Origin: Desulfonauticus sp.
GTDB lineage: Bacteria; Desulfobacterota; Desulfovibrionia; Desulfovibrionales; Desulfonatronovibrionaceae
DNA length: 64,000 bases
Reading direction: 5' to 3'
Assembly: GCA_030950395.1 (NCBI GenBank)
Contig: JAUZRP010000006.1
Coordinates: 1-64,000 of the forward strand
A program made the position numbers and the translations under genes. Shown in pieces: positions 8,647 through 17,782 of the stretch (its first letter is position 1; each line of letters begins with the position of its first letter). Below the pieces are notes generated by a model, which saw only the letters and a list, made by a program, of their open reading frames with translations, made no database searches and was not told the origin of the DNA.

Positions 8647-9540
8647 TTAAAACAAAACCTTACCTGTTATTAGCTCATAAGCCTGCAAATATTTTTCTTT
8701 TGTTTTTTGAATAACTTCTTGGGGCAATTTAGGTCCTGGAGCTTGTTTATCCCATCCAGAGGCACTAAGCCAATCACGTAAATATTGTTTGTCAAAACTA
8801 GGCTGAGGTTGACCTGGTTTATAAAGTTCTTTGGGCCAAAACCGAGAAGAATCTGGAGTTATCACCTCGTCAATAAGATATATTTCTTGCTCAGCAATAC
8901 CAAATTCAAACTTTGTATCTGCCAAAATAATACCCCTTTGCCAACAGTGTTGGTGAGCCTGACTGTATAAGTTAAGAGAAATGTCTTTTATAGTGTTTAA
9001 CAGCACCTCCCCTACCAGAAACTTGGCCTGAGACAAAGAAATATTTTCATCGTGTTGCCCCAAATCAGCTTTAGTAGAAGGAGTAAATAAAGGCTCTGGC
9101 AATCTGTCAGACTCTTTTAAATTGGCAGGAAGTTCAATCCCACAAATTTTACCTGTAGCTACATAATCTTTCCACCCAGATCCTGCTATATAACCTCTCA
9201 CTATACACTCCAAAGGCAAAGGCTTGGCCTTACGGACAATAACACTTCTTCCTTCTAATTCAGAAGCATATTTTTGGAGATTAGCAGGAAAATGTTTTAA
9301 CTCTGTTTCCAAAAGATGATTTTTTACTATAGACTCGAATTTTTCCATCCAAAAAAGAGTAAGCTGATTTAAAACAATACCTTTAAAAGGAATGGGATCA
9401 GGTAAAACAACATCAAAAGCACTCATTCTGTCCGTAGTAATAATTAACAATCTTTCTTCATCTATCGCATAAATATCTCTTACCTTTCCTCTAGCAACCA
9501 GCGGATATTCTTTTATGTGGGTATCTTTAACTACTTGCAT
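8647..9540 (-). CDS. purC: Phosphoribosylaminoimidazole-succinocarboxamide synthase
   Basis: SAICAR synthase (297 residues) joins CAIR and aspartate with ATP in purine synthesis. Family motifs visible include VARGKVRDIYAID near the start, LPLECIVRGYIAGSGWKDY, LPEPLFTPSTKADLGQHDENIS and LADTKFEFGI. The longer length is the yeast ADE1-like class. It lies between hisD and fabI with short gaps, so it is probably part of a three-gene transcript. Confidence 0.97.
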   Translation of the reverse strand: MQVVKDTHIKEYPLVARGKVRDIYAIDEERLLIITTDRMSAFDVVLPDPIPFKGIVLNQLTLFWMEKFESIVKNHLLETELKHFPANLQKYASELEGRSVIVRKAKPLPLECIVRGYIAGSGWKDYVATGKICGIELPANLKESDRLPEPLFTPSTKADLGQHDENISLSQAKFLVGEVLLNTIKDISLNLYSQAHQHCWQRGIILADTKFEFGIAEQEIYLIDEVITPDSSRFWPKELYKPGQPQPSFDKQYLRDWLSASGWDKQAPGPKLPQEVIQKTKEKYLQAYELITGKVLF

Positions 9541-9570
9541 TGTTCTTACCTACTGAACTTTCTTAACTTT

Positions 9571-10875
9571 TTAACTTAATCTAACTTCCACACTCCTCGC
9601 ATGAGCTTCTAATCCTTCTAATCTGGCCAAACGAGCGATCTTGGCTCCGTGTTTTTGAAGATAAGCAGAAGGGCTATAAATCAAACTGGTCTTTTTATAA
9701 AAGGTTTCTACCCCCAAAGCCTGGTTAAACCTGGCAGTTGACATAGTAGGTAATACATGATTTGGCCCGGCAAAATAGTCTCCTACAGGTTCTGGAGTAT
9801 ATTCTCCCATAAAAATAGCTCCTGCATTTCTAATAAGCCCCAAAATGTCCCAGGAATTTTCCACTAACAACTCTAAATGCTCTGGAGCAATCAAATTAAC
9901 CAACTCTATACCTTTTTCTAAACAAGACACTTCAATCAAAGCACCCCAATTGCCAAGAGATTGTAAAGCTATCTCCTTTCTGGGCAAAGATTCCACCTGA
10001 CGCTGTAACTCATCCTCCACAGCCTGCACTAAAATAGGAGATGGAGAAATTAAAATACTGGCAGCCATAGGATCATGCTCTGCCTGAGATAATAAATCTG
10101 CAGCTACAAATTTGGCCTCTGCTTCTTTATCCGCTAAAACAACTATTTCACTGGGGCCTGCTATCATATCAATCCCCACCTGACCATGAAGAATCTTTTT
10201 GGCCATAGTCACAAAAACGTTCCCAGGCCCAACAATAATATCAACTTGAGGAATACTCTCTGTACCCAAAGCAAGAGCAGCAATAGCCCACGCTGATCCT
10301 AGTTTAAAAATTTTCTTCACACCCAGCAAATGAGCAGTAGTTAGAAGATAAGGATTTAAAGTACCATCTTTACGAGGAGGAGAAACAAGGATTATCTCCT
10401 CTACTCCAGCAATCAAAGCAGGGATAGCATTCATCAATAAAGAAGAAATTAAAGGCGTCTCTCCACCCTGCCCACCAGGGATGTACAAACCTGCTCTTTG
10501 CACAGGAGTAACCAATTGTCCCAACACAGCTCCATCCTGATTGGGACAAAACCACGATTTTTCTTTTTGTTGGAGATGAAAATTAAAAATATTTTGCTTT
10601 GCTTCCTGAATAATATCTAAATCATCTTTATCTACTTTAGAAAAAGCTTCCTCCATTTCTTGCTCAGACACAACTAATAAAGATAAATCAAAATCAGGAC
10701 AGTCAAATTTTTTGGTGTATTCTAATAAAGCCAAATCCCCTTTTTGCTGAACATCTTTTATGATGTTTTTAACTGTTTCTTCCACCTCATCCTGAGCAAT
10801 ATTTCGCTTAGCCAGCCATTTTTTTATATTTTGCCAATCAGCTTCCTTTTTATAAGAAAATCTATTTACAATCAT
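9571..10875 (-). CDS. hisD: Histidinol dehydrogenase
   Basis: HisD (434 residues) oxidises L-histidinol to histidine in two NAD-linked steps and binds zinc. Motifs present include YIPGGQGGETPL, VDIIVGPGNVFVTMAKK, GPSEIVVLAD and the catalytic APEHLELL, followed by GPNHVLPT. The start ATG has TAGGAG seven bases upstream. No other his gene is in the window, so histidine synthesis genes are dispersed. A leader segment of about 22 nt is shared with trpB2 (see findings). Confidence 0.97.
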   Translation of the reverse strand: MIVNRFSYKKEADWQNIKKWLAKRNIAQDEVEETVKNIIKDVQQKGDLALLEYTKKFDCPDFDLSLLVVSEQEMEEAFSKVDKDDLDIIQEAKQNIFNFHLQQKEKSWFCPNQDGAVLGQLVTPVQRAGLYIPGGQGGETPLISSLLMNAIPALIAGVEEIILVSPPRKDGTLNPYLLTTAHLLGVKKIFKLGSAWAIAALALGTESIPQVDIIVGPGNVFVTMAKKILHGQVGIDMIAGPSEIVVLADKEAEAKFVAADLLSQAEHDPMAASILISPSPILVQAVEDELQRQVESLPRKEIALQSLGNWGALIEVSCLEKGIELVNLIAPEHLELLVENSWDILGLIRNAGAIFMGEYTPEPVGDYFAGPNHVLPTMSTARFNQALGVETFYKKTSLIYSPSAYLQKHGAKIARLARLEGLEAHARSVEVRLS

Positions 10876-10991
10876 AGCAACTCCTACGAATAATTTTAGT
10901 TATACTCTCCTTAAATCAAACCTAATTATTCTCTAATGTTAGAAAATGACATTCGTCAAGCTCAAGTCCAAAAGCTACAATTTCTAAATAC

Positions 10992-11711
10992 CTATTGCTG
11001 GCCTTTGCCCAAATAAGCGCTTTGCACTTTTGGATGATTGAGCAAGTCACTTCCTTTTCCTTCTAGAGTAACCCTGCCTGTCTCCAACACATAAGATCTA
11101 TGACATATTTTTAAAGCAGCTTTTGCGTTTTGCTCTATCAATAAAACACTTAATTTTTGAGTCTTATTTAAGGTTATAATAGTTTTTAAAATTTCTTTAG
11201 TTAAAAGAGGAGAAAGACCTAAAGAAGGCTCGTCTAACAAAAGTAACCTGGGTCTAGACATCAATGACCTACAAATAGCCACCATTTGCTGCTCTCCTCC
11301 AGACAAATTACCTGCAGGACGATAAACAAATTTTTTTAAAATAGGAAAATTCTCCAAAAGCTCTTCAAAATAAGCAGTTACCTGCTTTTTATTTCTACAG
11401 CAAGTATAGGCTCCTAGCAAAATATTATCTTTCACAGATAGATGAGAAAACAATCTTCTTCCTTCAGGGCATAAACTCAATCCTAAACTAATTCTTTTTT
11501 TAGGAGAACAAGTGGTTATGTCTTGTCCTAAAAATGCAATTGTCCCTTTTTTTACTTTATTAAGACCTATAATTGTTTTTAACAAAGTTGTTTTGCCAGC
11601 GCCATTTGCTCCAATTACAGCCACAATTTCTCCCTCACTGACCTGCAGAGAAACTGAATTTAAAATTTTTCTAAAACCATAATAAGTAGTAATTGTTTTT
11701 ACAGAAAACAT
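10992..11711 (-). CDS. livF: Branched-chain amino acid ABC transporter ATPase LivF
   Basis: The ATPase has Walker A GANGAGKTT, signature NLSGGEQQM and Walker B LLLLDEPSLGLSP. The length (239 residues) and PEGRRLFSHLSV segment identify it as LivF. I place the start at ATG 11711, with AGGTGAG five bases upstream, rather than at the upstream in-frame codon 11738. It begins 4 nt after the livM stop, so the two are translationally coupled. LivF normally works with a second ATPase, LivG, usually encoded between livM and livF. LivG is absent here and elsewhere in the window. Confidence 0.93.
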   Translation of the reverse strand: MFSVKTITTYYGFRKILNSVSLQVSEGEIVAVIGANGAGKTTLLKTIIGLNKVKKGTIAFLGQDITTCSPKKRISLGLSLCPEGRRLFSHLSVKDNILLGAYTCCRNKKQVTAYFEELLENFPILKKFVYRPAGNLSGGEQQMVAICRSLMSRPRLLLLDEPSLGLSPLLTKEILKTIITLNKTQKLSVLLIEQNAKAALKICHRSYVLETGRVTLEGKGSDLLNHPKVQSAYLGKGQQ

Positions 11712-11715
11712 TGTC

Positions 11716-12549
11716 TCACCTATTGGTCCTAAATGCACCCCACAGACCTTGCGGTCTAAAAATAAGGATCACGATTAAAAGCAGTCCATAAACCAAATTT
11801 TGATAATCTGAAAAACTCTGTAAAAACTCTGGCAATAAAAATAAGGCCATACTGCCAATAACAGGGCCCAAAACACTCCCCATACCTCCTAAAACCACCA
11901 TACACAAAATAAGAATCGACGTATGTAAGCCAAAGACATTAGGACCAATAAACGTAATATAATGAGCATAAATAGAACCCGCTGCTCCAGCAAAAAAACA
12001 AGAACAAATAAATAAAAACAATTTGTTAGGCAAAGGAGATAGTCCAAGCACTTGGGCAGTTAGTTCATTTTCTTTTATGGCCGTAAGGGTAATCCCCCAA
12101 AAATCTTTTTTTAACCAAAAAGTTAAAAACAAGCAAAGTACAATATAAAACCACACCCAACCAGCAAAGACAATAGGTGGGAAGTCAAAATTAGAAAGGC
12201 CACAAAGACCATCAGGGCCACCAGTTAGATCTAAATTCTTCAAAATAAGTTGAAAAATAATACCCAAACCTAAAGTCACCACAGCCAAATATTCGTCTTT
12301 TAACTTAAGAGCAGGAATACCTATAAAAAAAGAAACAATAGCAGAAATGCAACCAGAAATGAAAATGAGCACTCCAAAAGGAAGGTGATAATGCATAGAA
12401 AGCAAGGCAGAGCTATAAGCTCCAATACCCCAAAAAGCAGCATGGCCCAAAGATACCAACCCACCCAAACCAACAATGATATTTAAGCTAGAGGACAAGA
12501 GGACATAAACCCCTCCCAAAGTAAATAAATGAATTATATAGGCTTGCAT
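11716..12549 (-). CDS. livM: Branched-chain amino acid ABC transporter permease LivM
   Basis: The protein (277 residues) has about eight hydrophobic spans and the LivM signatures GGLVSLGHAAFWGIGAYSSA, ALKLKDEYLAVVTLGLG and VVLGGMGSVLGPVIG. It forms the inner-membrane channel with LivH for uptake of branched-chain or related amino acids. The partner livH and the binding protein livK are on the other strand at 55.1-57.1 kb. It is slightly short for LivM but looks complete. livF follows directly with no livG between. Confidence 0.93.
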   Translation of the reverse strand: MQAYIIHLFTLGGVYVLLSSSLNIIVGLGGLVSLGHAAFWGIGAYSSALLSMHYHLPFGVLIFISGCISAIVSFFIGIPALKLKDEYLAVVTLGLGIIFQLILKNLDLTGGPDGLCGLSNFDFPPIVFAGWVWFYIVLCLFLTFWLKKDFWGITLTAIKENELTAQVLGLSPLPNKLFLFICSCFFAGAAGSIYAHYITFIGPNVFGLHTSILILCMVVLGGMGSVLGPVIGSMALFLLPEFLQSFSDYQNLVYGLLLIVILIFRPQGLWGAFRTNR

Positions 12550-12610
12550 ATGTATCTAACTTAGCAAGTTTTTTTTCATCCCTCAAGGTTAAACTATTAA
12601 TGCGTTAGCT

Positions 12611-13792
12611 CTATGTATATTTCTGGATAAAATCATCATAACTAAACTTTCGTACAATTTTTACTTCATTTTCTCTTAAAATCGCTAAAGCAGGCAGATT
12701 AAGACCATTAAACCAGGTATTTTTAACAAAAGAATACAAGGCCATATCAGTAAAAACTAATTTCTGACCAATTTTTAAAGGATAATGAAAGGAATAATCT
12801 CCTATAATATCTCCGGCCAAACAGGTTATGCCGCCCAATCTGTAAGTATAGGGCAGGATAAAAGGTTCTTCGGCCCCAATTATCTGAGGTCTATAGGGCA
12901 TAGCCAAAACATCTGGCATGTGATTTTCAGCAGATGTATCCAAAATAGCTATACTAACATCATTTTCCACAATATCCACCACCTCGCTCACCAATACCCC
13001 AGCGTTTAAGACAACTGCTTCACCTGGTTCAAGATAGACCTGAAGATTATATTTTTGTTGAAGATAAATAATAAGTTCACAAAGTAAATCTTTATCATAT
13101 CCTATTCTAGTAATGTGATGTCCGCCACCCAGATTAATCCACTTTAGATAAGGCAGATATTGGCCAAAGTGATGTTCCACAGCTTTTATCACTCTGCTTA
13201 ACACATCACTATTTTGTTCACAAAGGGCATGAAAGTGAAGACCATCAAGTAACGGTATAATGTCTTGAGAAAAATGTTGGGGCAATACCCCAAACCTAGA
13301 ACTTTTTTGACAGGGATCATAAAGTTTATGTTCTATTTCTGAATACAAAGGATTTATTCTCAAACCTATTTGCAAGTGGGGATTTATGTTTTTTACTAGC
13401 TTAACAAAGGTTTTTAATTGATGAATAGAGTTAAAAATTAAAGTCGTAGAATAGGTAGCTATTTTCTCTATTTCTATTTTTTTATAGGCAGGAGAAAACG
13501 TGTGCACTTCTTTGCCAAAAAACTCTTTCCCCGCTCTCGCCTCAAACAATCCACTGGCACAGACCCCACAAAGATATTCCCTTATCACAGGAAATACATC
13601 CGGCAAAAAAAAGGCCTTTAAAGCTAAAAGAATCTTGGCTCCGGTTTTTTTTTGAATATCTAAAAGCACACGGCAATTTCTTCGAATAACCTGTTCGCTA
13701 ATTAAATAACAGGGGGTAGATACAGTATTGGTAATTGATTCAGGAAAGTCTTGCCGAACAGTTAACAGAGCATTTTTAGCCAGATCTAGCAT
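12611..13792 (-). CDS. nspC: Carboxynorspermidine/carboxyspermidine decarboxylase
   Basis: NspC (393 residues) is a PLP-dependent alanine-racemase-fold decarboxylase that removes CO2 from carboxy(nor)spermidine to give the polyamine. Markers are TPCYLISEQVIRRNC, the PLP lysine in KILLALKAFFLP, the GLHFHALCEQ segment, NLGGGHHITR and LEPGEAVVLNAG. It starts one base after the stop of the dehydrogenase gene upstream, so both steps are coupled. In organisms lacking S-adenosylmethionine decarboxylase this pair supplies spermidine from putrescine and aspartate semialdehyde. Confidence 0.94.
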   Translation of the reverse strand: MLDLAKNALLTVRQDFPESITNTVSTPCYLISEQVIRRNCRVLLDIQKKTGAKILLALKAFFLPDVFPVIREYLCGVCASGLFEARAGKEFFGKEVHTFSPAYKKIEIEKIATYSTTLIFNSIHQLKTFVKLVKNINPHLQIGLRINPLYSEIEHKLYDPCQKSSRFGVLPQHFSQDIIPLLDGLHFHALCEQNSDVLSRVIKAVEHHFGQYLPYLKWINLGGGHHITRIGYDKDLLCELIIYLQQKYNLQVYLEPGEAVVLNAGVLVSEVVDIVENDVSIAILDTSAENHMPDVLAMPYRPQIIGAEEPFILPYTYRLGGITCLAGDIIGDYSFHYPLKIGQKLVFTDMALYSFVKNTWFNGLNLPALAILRENEVKIVRKFSYDDFIQKYT

Positions 13793-13793
13793 G

Positions 13794-15011
13794 TTAATCA
13801 GGCAACTCTCCTACAAAATCCACCACGTGCCATGGCAATCCATTTTTGGCAATAAGCTCTAAAAAAGGATCTGGATCCAACTGTTCAATATTAAAAACGC
13901 CCTGACCTTTCCATGTTTGTTCCAAAACCAACCTTGCTCCAGCCATAGCTGGCACTCCAGTAGTATAAGAAACCGCCTGAGCCTCTACATCTTCATAAGC
14001 TTTGGCATGATCACAAATATTATAAATGTATTTTTGCTCTATTTTACCATTTTTCAAACCTTTAAAAACACAACCAATAACTGTCTTACCTTTATAATTC
14101 TGTCCCAAACCAGCAGGATCTGGCAAAAGTACTTTTAAAAATTTAAGAGGCACTACTTTACAACCTTCATATTCTACTTCGTCAATTCTAGTTAAACCAA
14201 CGTTTTGTAACACCTTAAGATGAGTTAAATAAGTCTCAGAAAAAGTCATCCAAAAACGAATTCTTTTTAGTCCCTTAATGTGCTTGACCAAAGACTCCAT
14301 TTCTTCGTGATACAGCAAGTAACTTTCTCTAGGACCTACTTCTGGATAATTAAAAGTAAAATGCACACAACCGTCCTCAATCACTGGTGGAGTTTCAATC
14401 CACTGCCCATCTTTCCAGTGGCGCACCACTTGAGTTACTTCGCGAATATTTATTTCTGGATTAAAATTAGTAGCAAAAGGATGGCCGTGCTCTCCTGCAT
14501 TGCAATCCAAAATATCAATAGTATGAATTTCATCAAAAAGATGTTTCTGAGCATACGCACAAAACGCATTTGTAACCCCAGGATCAAAACCACATCCTAA
14601 CACGGCCATTATACCAGCCTGTTTAAACTTATCCTGATACGCCCACTGATACTTGTATTCAAATTTTGGATTATCTTTGGGCTCATAGTTAGCTGTATCC
14701 AGATAATGCACTCCTGTGGCCACACAAGCATCCATAATGGCAAGATCTTGATAAGGCAAAGCCACATTTATTACTATTTGGGGTTCAAAATCTTTTATTA
14801 AAGCCACAAGTTCAGGGACCTTATCTGCATCCACCTGAGCTACACCAATTTCCCGACCATACTGTTCCTTAATTCTTTTAGCTATCTTCTGACACTTATC
14901 TATAGTCCTACTGGCCAATAAAATATCTTGAAAAACATCAACATTTTGAGCACACTTTCTAGTTACTACATTCCCCACTCCACCTGCTCCAATAATAAGG
15001 ACTCTGCTCAT
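13794..15011 (-). CDS. Carboxynorspermidine/carboxyspermidine dehydrogenase (saccharopine dehydrogenase family)
   Basis: This 405-residue protein starts SRVLIIGAGGVGNVVTRKCA, an NAD(P)-binding glycine motif, and shows the LYS1/saccharopine reductase family layout (YLDTANYEP, AVLGCGFDPGVTNAF). It is predicted to condense aspartate beta-semialdehyde with putrescine or diaminopropane reductively, forming the substrate for the decarboxylase that begins one base downstream. The pairing with nspC is what separates it from true lysine-pathway enzymes. Confidence 0.92.
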   Translation of the reverse strand: MSRVLIIGAGGVGNVVTRKCAQNVDVFQDILLASRTIDKCQKIAKRIKEQYGREIGVAQVDADKVPELVALIKDFEPQIVINVALPYQDLAIMDACVATGVHYLDTANYEPKDNPKFEYKYQWAYQDKFKQAGIMAVLGCGFDPGVTNAFCAYAQKHLFDEIHTIDILDCNAGEHGHPFATNFNPEINIREVTQVVRHWKDGQWIETPPVIEDGCVHFTFNYPEVGPRESYLLYHEEMESLVKHIKGLKRIRFWMTFSETYLTHLKVLQNVGLTRIDEVEYEGCKVVPLKFLKVLLPDPAGLGQNYKGKTVIGCVFKGLKNGKIEQKYIYNICDHAKAYEDVEAQAVSYTTGVPAMAGARLVLEQTWKGQGVFNIEQLDPDPFLELIAKNGLPWHVVDFVGELPD

Positions 15012-15058
15012 AGTTCCTCCTAGAAAAAATATACGTTAAATTCCCAACCTCTCTTTTC

Positions 15059-15835
15059 CTAAAACCACGCAGGATAATCTACAACTCGAAATCCAGGAAA
15101 CTTTAAACAATAATGATGTAAAAACAAAAAACTATTTTGTTTTTCTTCTGCTCCATACAAAACGTCTCCCACTATAGGGTAGCCCACAAAACTAAGATGA
15201 GCCCGAATCTGATGTCGTTTTCCTTTTAAAATTTTTACTTTTACCAGTGTACAATCTTTATCCCAGCACAAAGGATACACCCAAGTAAAACGCAAAAAAT
15301 TACTTTCTCTTTCTTTTAAGACTTTAACTTTTTTCCTTCTGGCATCATCAATTGTATAATCTATAACTACTGGTTTAGCTAACTGTCCTCTAATTTTGGC
15401 TAAATAAAACTTTTCAGTTTTTCCCTGTTCTTGATACGACTTATATTTAAATTGTCCCTCTGGAGCTAAAGCTACCAGTAAAATACCTGAAGTTAAAAAA
15501 TCTAACCTATTTAATAAAAAAACTTCTCGCCCGGGGAAAATAAAGGGTAAATAATTTTCTACATTTTGATTATCCCATCCTGTAACAGAATGAAAATTCG
15601 CAGGTTTACTTATAGCTGCAAATAAATTACTTTGCTTAAGAATTTTTATCTGAAAATCACCAAACTTACCAGATTGTTTTTTGGTCAATAAATTTACTTT
15701 ATCCTCATCTCCTAGCACATAACTGCCCTTAAAAATCACCCGACCATTAACTAATACCTTTCCTTTTTGAATAAAGGCTTTAGCCTGTCTTCTACTTAAG
15801 CCAAAATATCTGGCACAAAAAACATCTAAACGCAT
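15059..15835 (-). CDS. RluA-family rRNA/tRNA pseudouridine synthase with S4 domain
   Basis: The protein (258 residues) has an N-terminal S4 RNA-binding domain (RLDVFCARYFGLSRRQAKAF, then KVLVNGRV). The catalytic domain has LLNRLDFLTSGILLVAL, the RluA/RsuA aspartate motif RLDxxTSG, and KGKRHQIRAHL near the C-terminus. It converts uridine to pseudouridine in a structured RNA; the target cannot be told from sequence. The start has no strong ribosome binding site but begins at the S4 domain as expected. Confidence 0.88.
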   Translation of the reverse strand: MRLDVFCARYFGLSRRQAKAFIQKGKVLVNGRVIFKGSYVLGDEDKVNLLTKKQSGKFGDFQIKILKQSNLFAAISKPANFHSVTGWDNQNVENYLPFIFPGREVFLLNRLDFLTSGILLVALAPEGQFKYKSYQEQGKTEKFYLAKIRGQLAKPVVIDYTIDDARRKKVKVLKERESNFLRFTWVYPLCWDKDCTLVKVKILKGKRHQIRAHLSFVGYPIVGDVLYGAEEKQNSFLFLHHYCLKFPGFRVVDYPAWF

Positions 15836-15940
15836 AAAACCGTATTGAGTAAATAACTTCTTTTCTCCAGATCGTAAGAAGTTAAAACTAAAAAGTCAGG
15901 ACTGTTTTTAGCAACAAGCATATCTCCTTTAGATCCAAAC

Positions 15941-15973
15941 AAAAAGCCCCTGTTTTGGGGCTTTGATTTTTTA
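15941..15973. terminator. Intrinsic terminator after the CDP-alcohol transferase-like gene
   Basis: AAAGCCCC (15943-15950), TGTTTT loop and GGGGCTTT (15957-15964). On the minus strand it is followed by TTTTTG, ending the mgtE-NMO-transferase transcript. A T-run on the other side makes it potentially bidirectional. Confidence 0.85.
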
Positions 15974-15997
15974 GGGAATACGTAAAAAATAAAAATT

Positions 15998-16612
15998 TTA
16001 TTCTAACTTATTATTAACTTGCAAAGATATCTGAACCACTGAAATCAAACAAAGACCTAAAAATAAGGTCAAACCTATCCACAATATTCCATCTTTAAGA
16101 CTAAAAATCATTGTTACAATCATCCAGAAAACTAGATATACACTTCTGGCCATTCTATTCATAAAACCAGACCTACACGTAATCCCCAGCTCCTTTGCCT
16201 TTAGTTGAATATAGCCAATCAGAGCGCACAAAATAGAGGCAAACAATACACACATACCTGAGGCAAATAACCATTCTCCCTGCTCAAAAAACACCACCCA
16301 AATACCAGCAAGATAAAAACCTTCACTTAAACTACCCAAAAGAGAATTCCAAAACAGACCTTTTTTAGAGGTCAGGCCTAAATTATTGGCATAATAACCA
16401 TCCAAACTATAAGCAAATACAGACAAAGCCAAAGACAAAACACCAAGACCAAAATTAGCTCCAAAAGCAAAAGGGACTAACACTGCAAAAATAAACCCTG
16501 CAAAACTCACCTGACCAGGAGCTACCCTGTACTTTTTTAAAACAGGTAAAACAGTCTTTTCTACTACCTCAAAATAACGTTTATTTAACCAACAATTATT
16601 ACAATACTGCAT
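15998..16612 (-). CDS. CDP-alcohol phosphatidyltransferase-like membrane protein with degenerate active site
   Basis: The 204-residue protein has about six hydrophobic spans. The CDP-alcohol phosphotransferase consensus DGxxAR-x8-Gx3Dx3D is recognisable at residues 71-93, but only Asp71, Gly72, Ala75 and Gly85 match. The usual Arg is Asn76, and the last two metal-binding/catalytic aspartates are Asn89 and Gly93. The enzyme is therefore likely inactive or altered. The N-terminus has a CxxC (YCNNCW). An excellent ribosome binding site (AAAGGAGG) precedes the ATG, so the gene is expressed rather than decaying. It follows a nitronate monooxygenase gene and mgtE on the same strand. Confidence 0.72.
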   Translation of the reverse strand: MQYCNNCWLNKRYFEVVEKTVLPVLKKYRVAPGQVSFAGFIFAVLVPFAFGANFGLGVLSLALSVFAYSLDGYYANNLGLTSKKGLFWNSLLGSLSEGFYLAGIWVVFFEQGEWLFASGMCVLFASILCALIGYIQLKAKELGITCRSGFMNRMARSVYLVFWMIVTMIFSLKDGILWIGLTLFLGLCLISVVQISLQVNNKLE

Positions 16613-16662
16613 TATAACCTCCTTTTTGTTAAAAATATAAAAAACATCCTTAATTAAAAAAG

Positions 16663-17736
16663 TTAAACCTTTATTATCCCTGCAACTAACTCGTCAATCA
16701 ATGCTTTAACTGAAATAATTTTATCTACTCTATAGGCATTACTTCCTGCAAAAGCAAACCCTTTATCTAATCTACCCCGTTGGGCATTTATCAAAGCAAG
16801 AGAAATACAGTAAGGAGCTTTTTTAGGGTCACAAGTTTTTATGCAATGGTAAGGACAGGAAAATGGCGTTTTTTCCCCTTTTTCCACAGATAAAAGAAAC
16901 TCGTTTTTAATGGCTCTACCAGGTAATCCCACAGGACTTTTTATAATAACAATATCTTCTTTTCTAGCTCGAATAAATTCTTGTTTAAATTTAACATCCG
17001 CATCACATTCTTCTGTAGCTACAAACCTGGTGCCCATCTGAACCCCACTAGCTCCAAGTCTTAACATTTGGGCAATGTCTGCTCCTGTATAAACTCCTCC
17101 TGCTACAATAATTGGGATGGTTCTTCCTGCCTCATCTTCAAAAGGAGCTAAAATTTTCTTTGTCTCTATTAACAAATCCTGGATCAAAGGAGGAGCAACA
17201 AGGTCATTTTCAGAAAATCCTAAATGCCCGCCAGCCATAGGTCCTTCCAAAACAAAACCATCAGGAAGATAACCAAACCTTTTCCATTTTTTACACAAAA
17301 TTGCAGCCGCTCTGGGAGAAGAAATAATGGGCACAAGAGCTGTCTTACTGTCAGGAAATTCTTGTTTTAACTTAGGTAAATTCAAAGGCAATCCAGCACC
17401 AGAAAAGATTATGTCAACTTCAGATTCTAAAGCTCCTCTTACCAAACTCTCATAATCAGTGAGAGCCACCATAATATTTACACCAATAATTCCACCTTTT
17501 GCCAGCTCCTTAGCCTTTTTTATTTGTTCTTTTAAAACTATTAAATTGGCCTTGTGCTTGATTTTAGCGTAATCAGAACGTAAAAAACCTATGCCCGCGG
17601 CAGCCACAACTCCAATAGCTCCTTCTCTAGCTACAGCAGACGCTAAGCCAGAAAGAGAAATTCCAACTCCCATCCCTCCTTGAACAATAGGGATCGTAGC
17701 GGTATGTTCTCCTATTTTTAATTCAGGAATACTCAT
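16663..17736 (-). CDS. Nitronate monooxygenase family flavoprotein
   Basis: The TIM-barrel FMN protein shows IVQGGMGVGISLSGLA at the start, GGHLGF, IIVAGGVYTGADIAQMLRLGA and GVQMGTRFVAT. These are hallmarks of the 2-nitropropane dioxygenase/nitronate monooxygenase family, which also includes FabK enoyl reductases. A cysteine cluster CPYHCIKTCDPKKAPYC lies near residue 300. I use ATG 17736, with GGAG upstream; the frame also extends to a TTG at 17766. fabI in the window makes a FabK role less necessary. Substrate is uncertain. Confidence 0.85.
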   Translation of the reverse strand: MSIPELKIGEHTATIPIVQGGMGVGISLSGLASAVAREGAIGVVAAAGIGFLRSDYAKIKHKANLIVLKEQIKKAKELAKGGIIGVNIMVALTDYESLVRGALESEVDIIFSGAGLPLNLPKLKQEFPDSKTALVPIISSPRAAAILCKKWKRFGYLPDGFVLEGPMAGGHLGFSENDLVAPPLIQDLLIETKKILAPFEDEAGRTIPIIVAGGVYTGADIAQMLRLGASGVQMGTRFVATEECDADVKFKQEFIRARKEDIVIIKSPVGLPGRAIKNEFLLSVEKGEKTPFSCPYHCIKTCDPKKAPYCISLALINAQRGRLDKGFAFAGSNAYRVDKIISVKALIDELVAGIIKV

Positions 17737-17782
17737 TCTTGCATCTCCAAACCTAAAGTGAGACAATTCTTAAAGAAGTAAT

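Noticed and set aside
16663-17736. FabK enoyl-ACP reductase
   Set aside because: The family fold is shared, but fabI is present and the cysteine cluster near residue 300 fits other nitronate monooxygenase relatives better; kept as the broader call.
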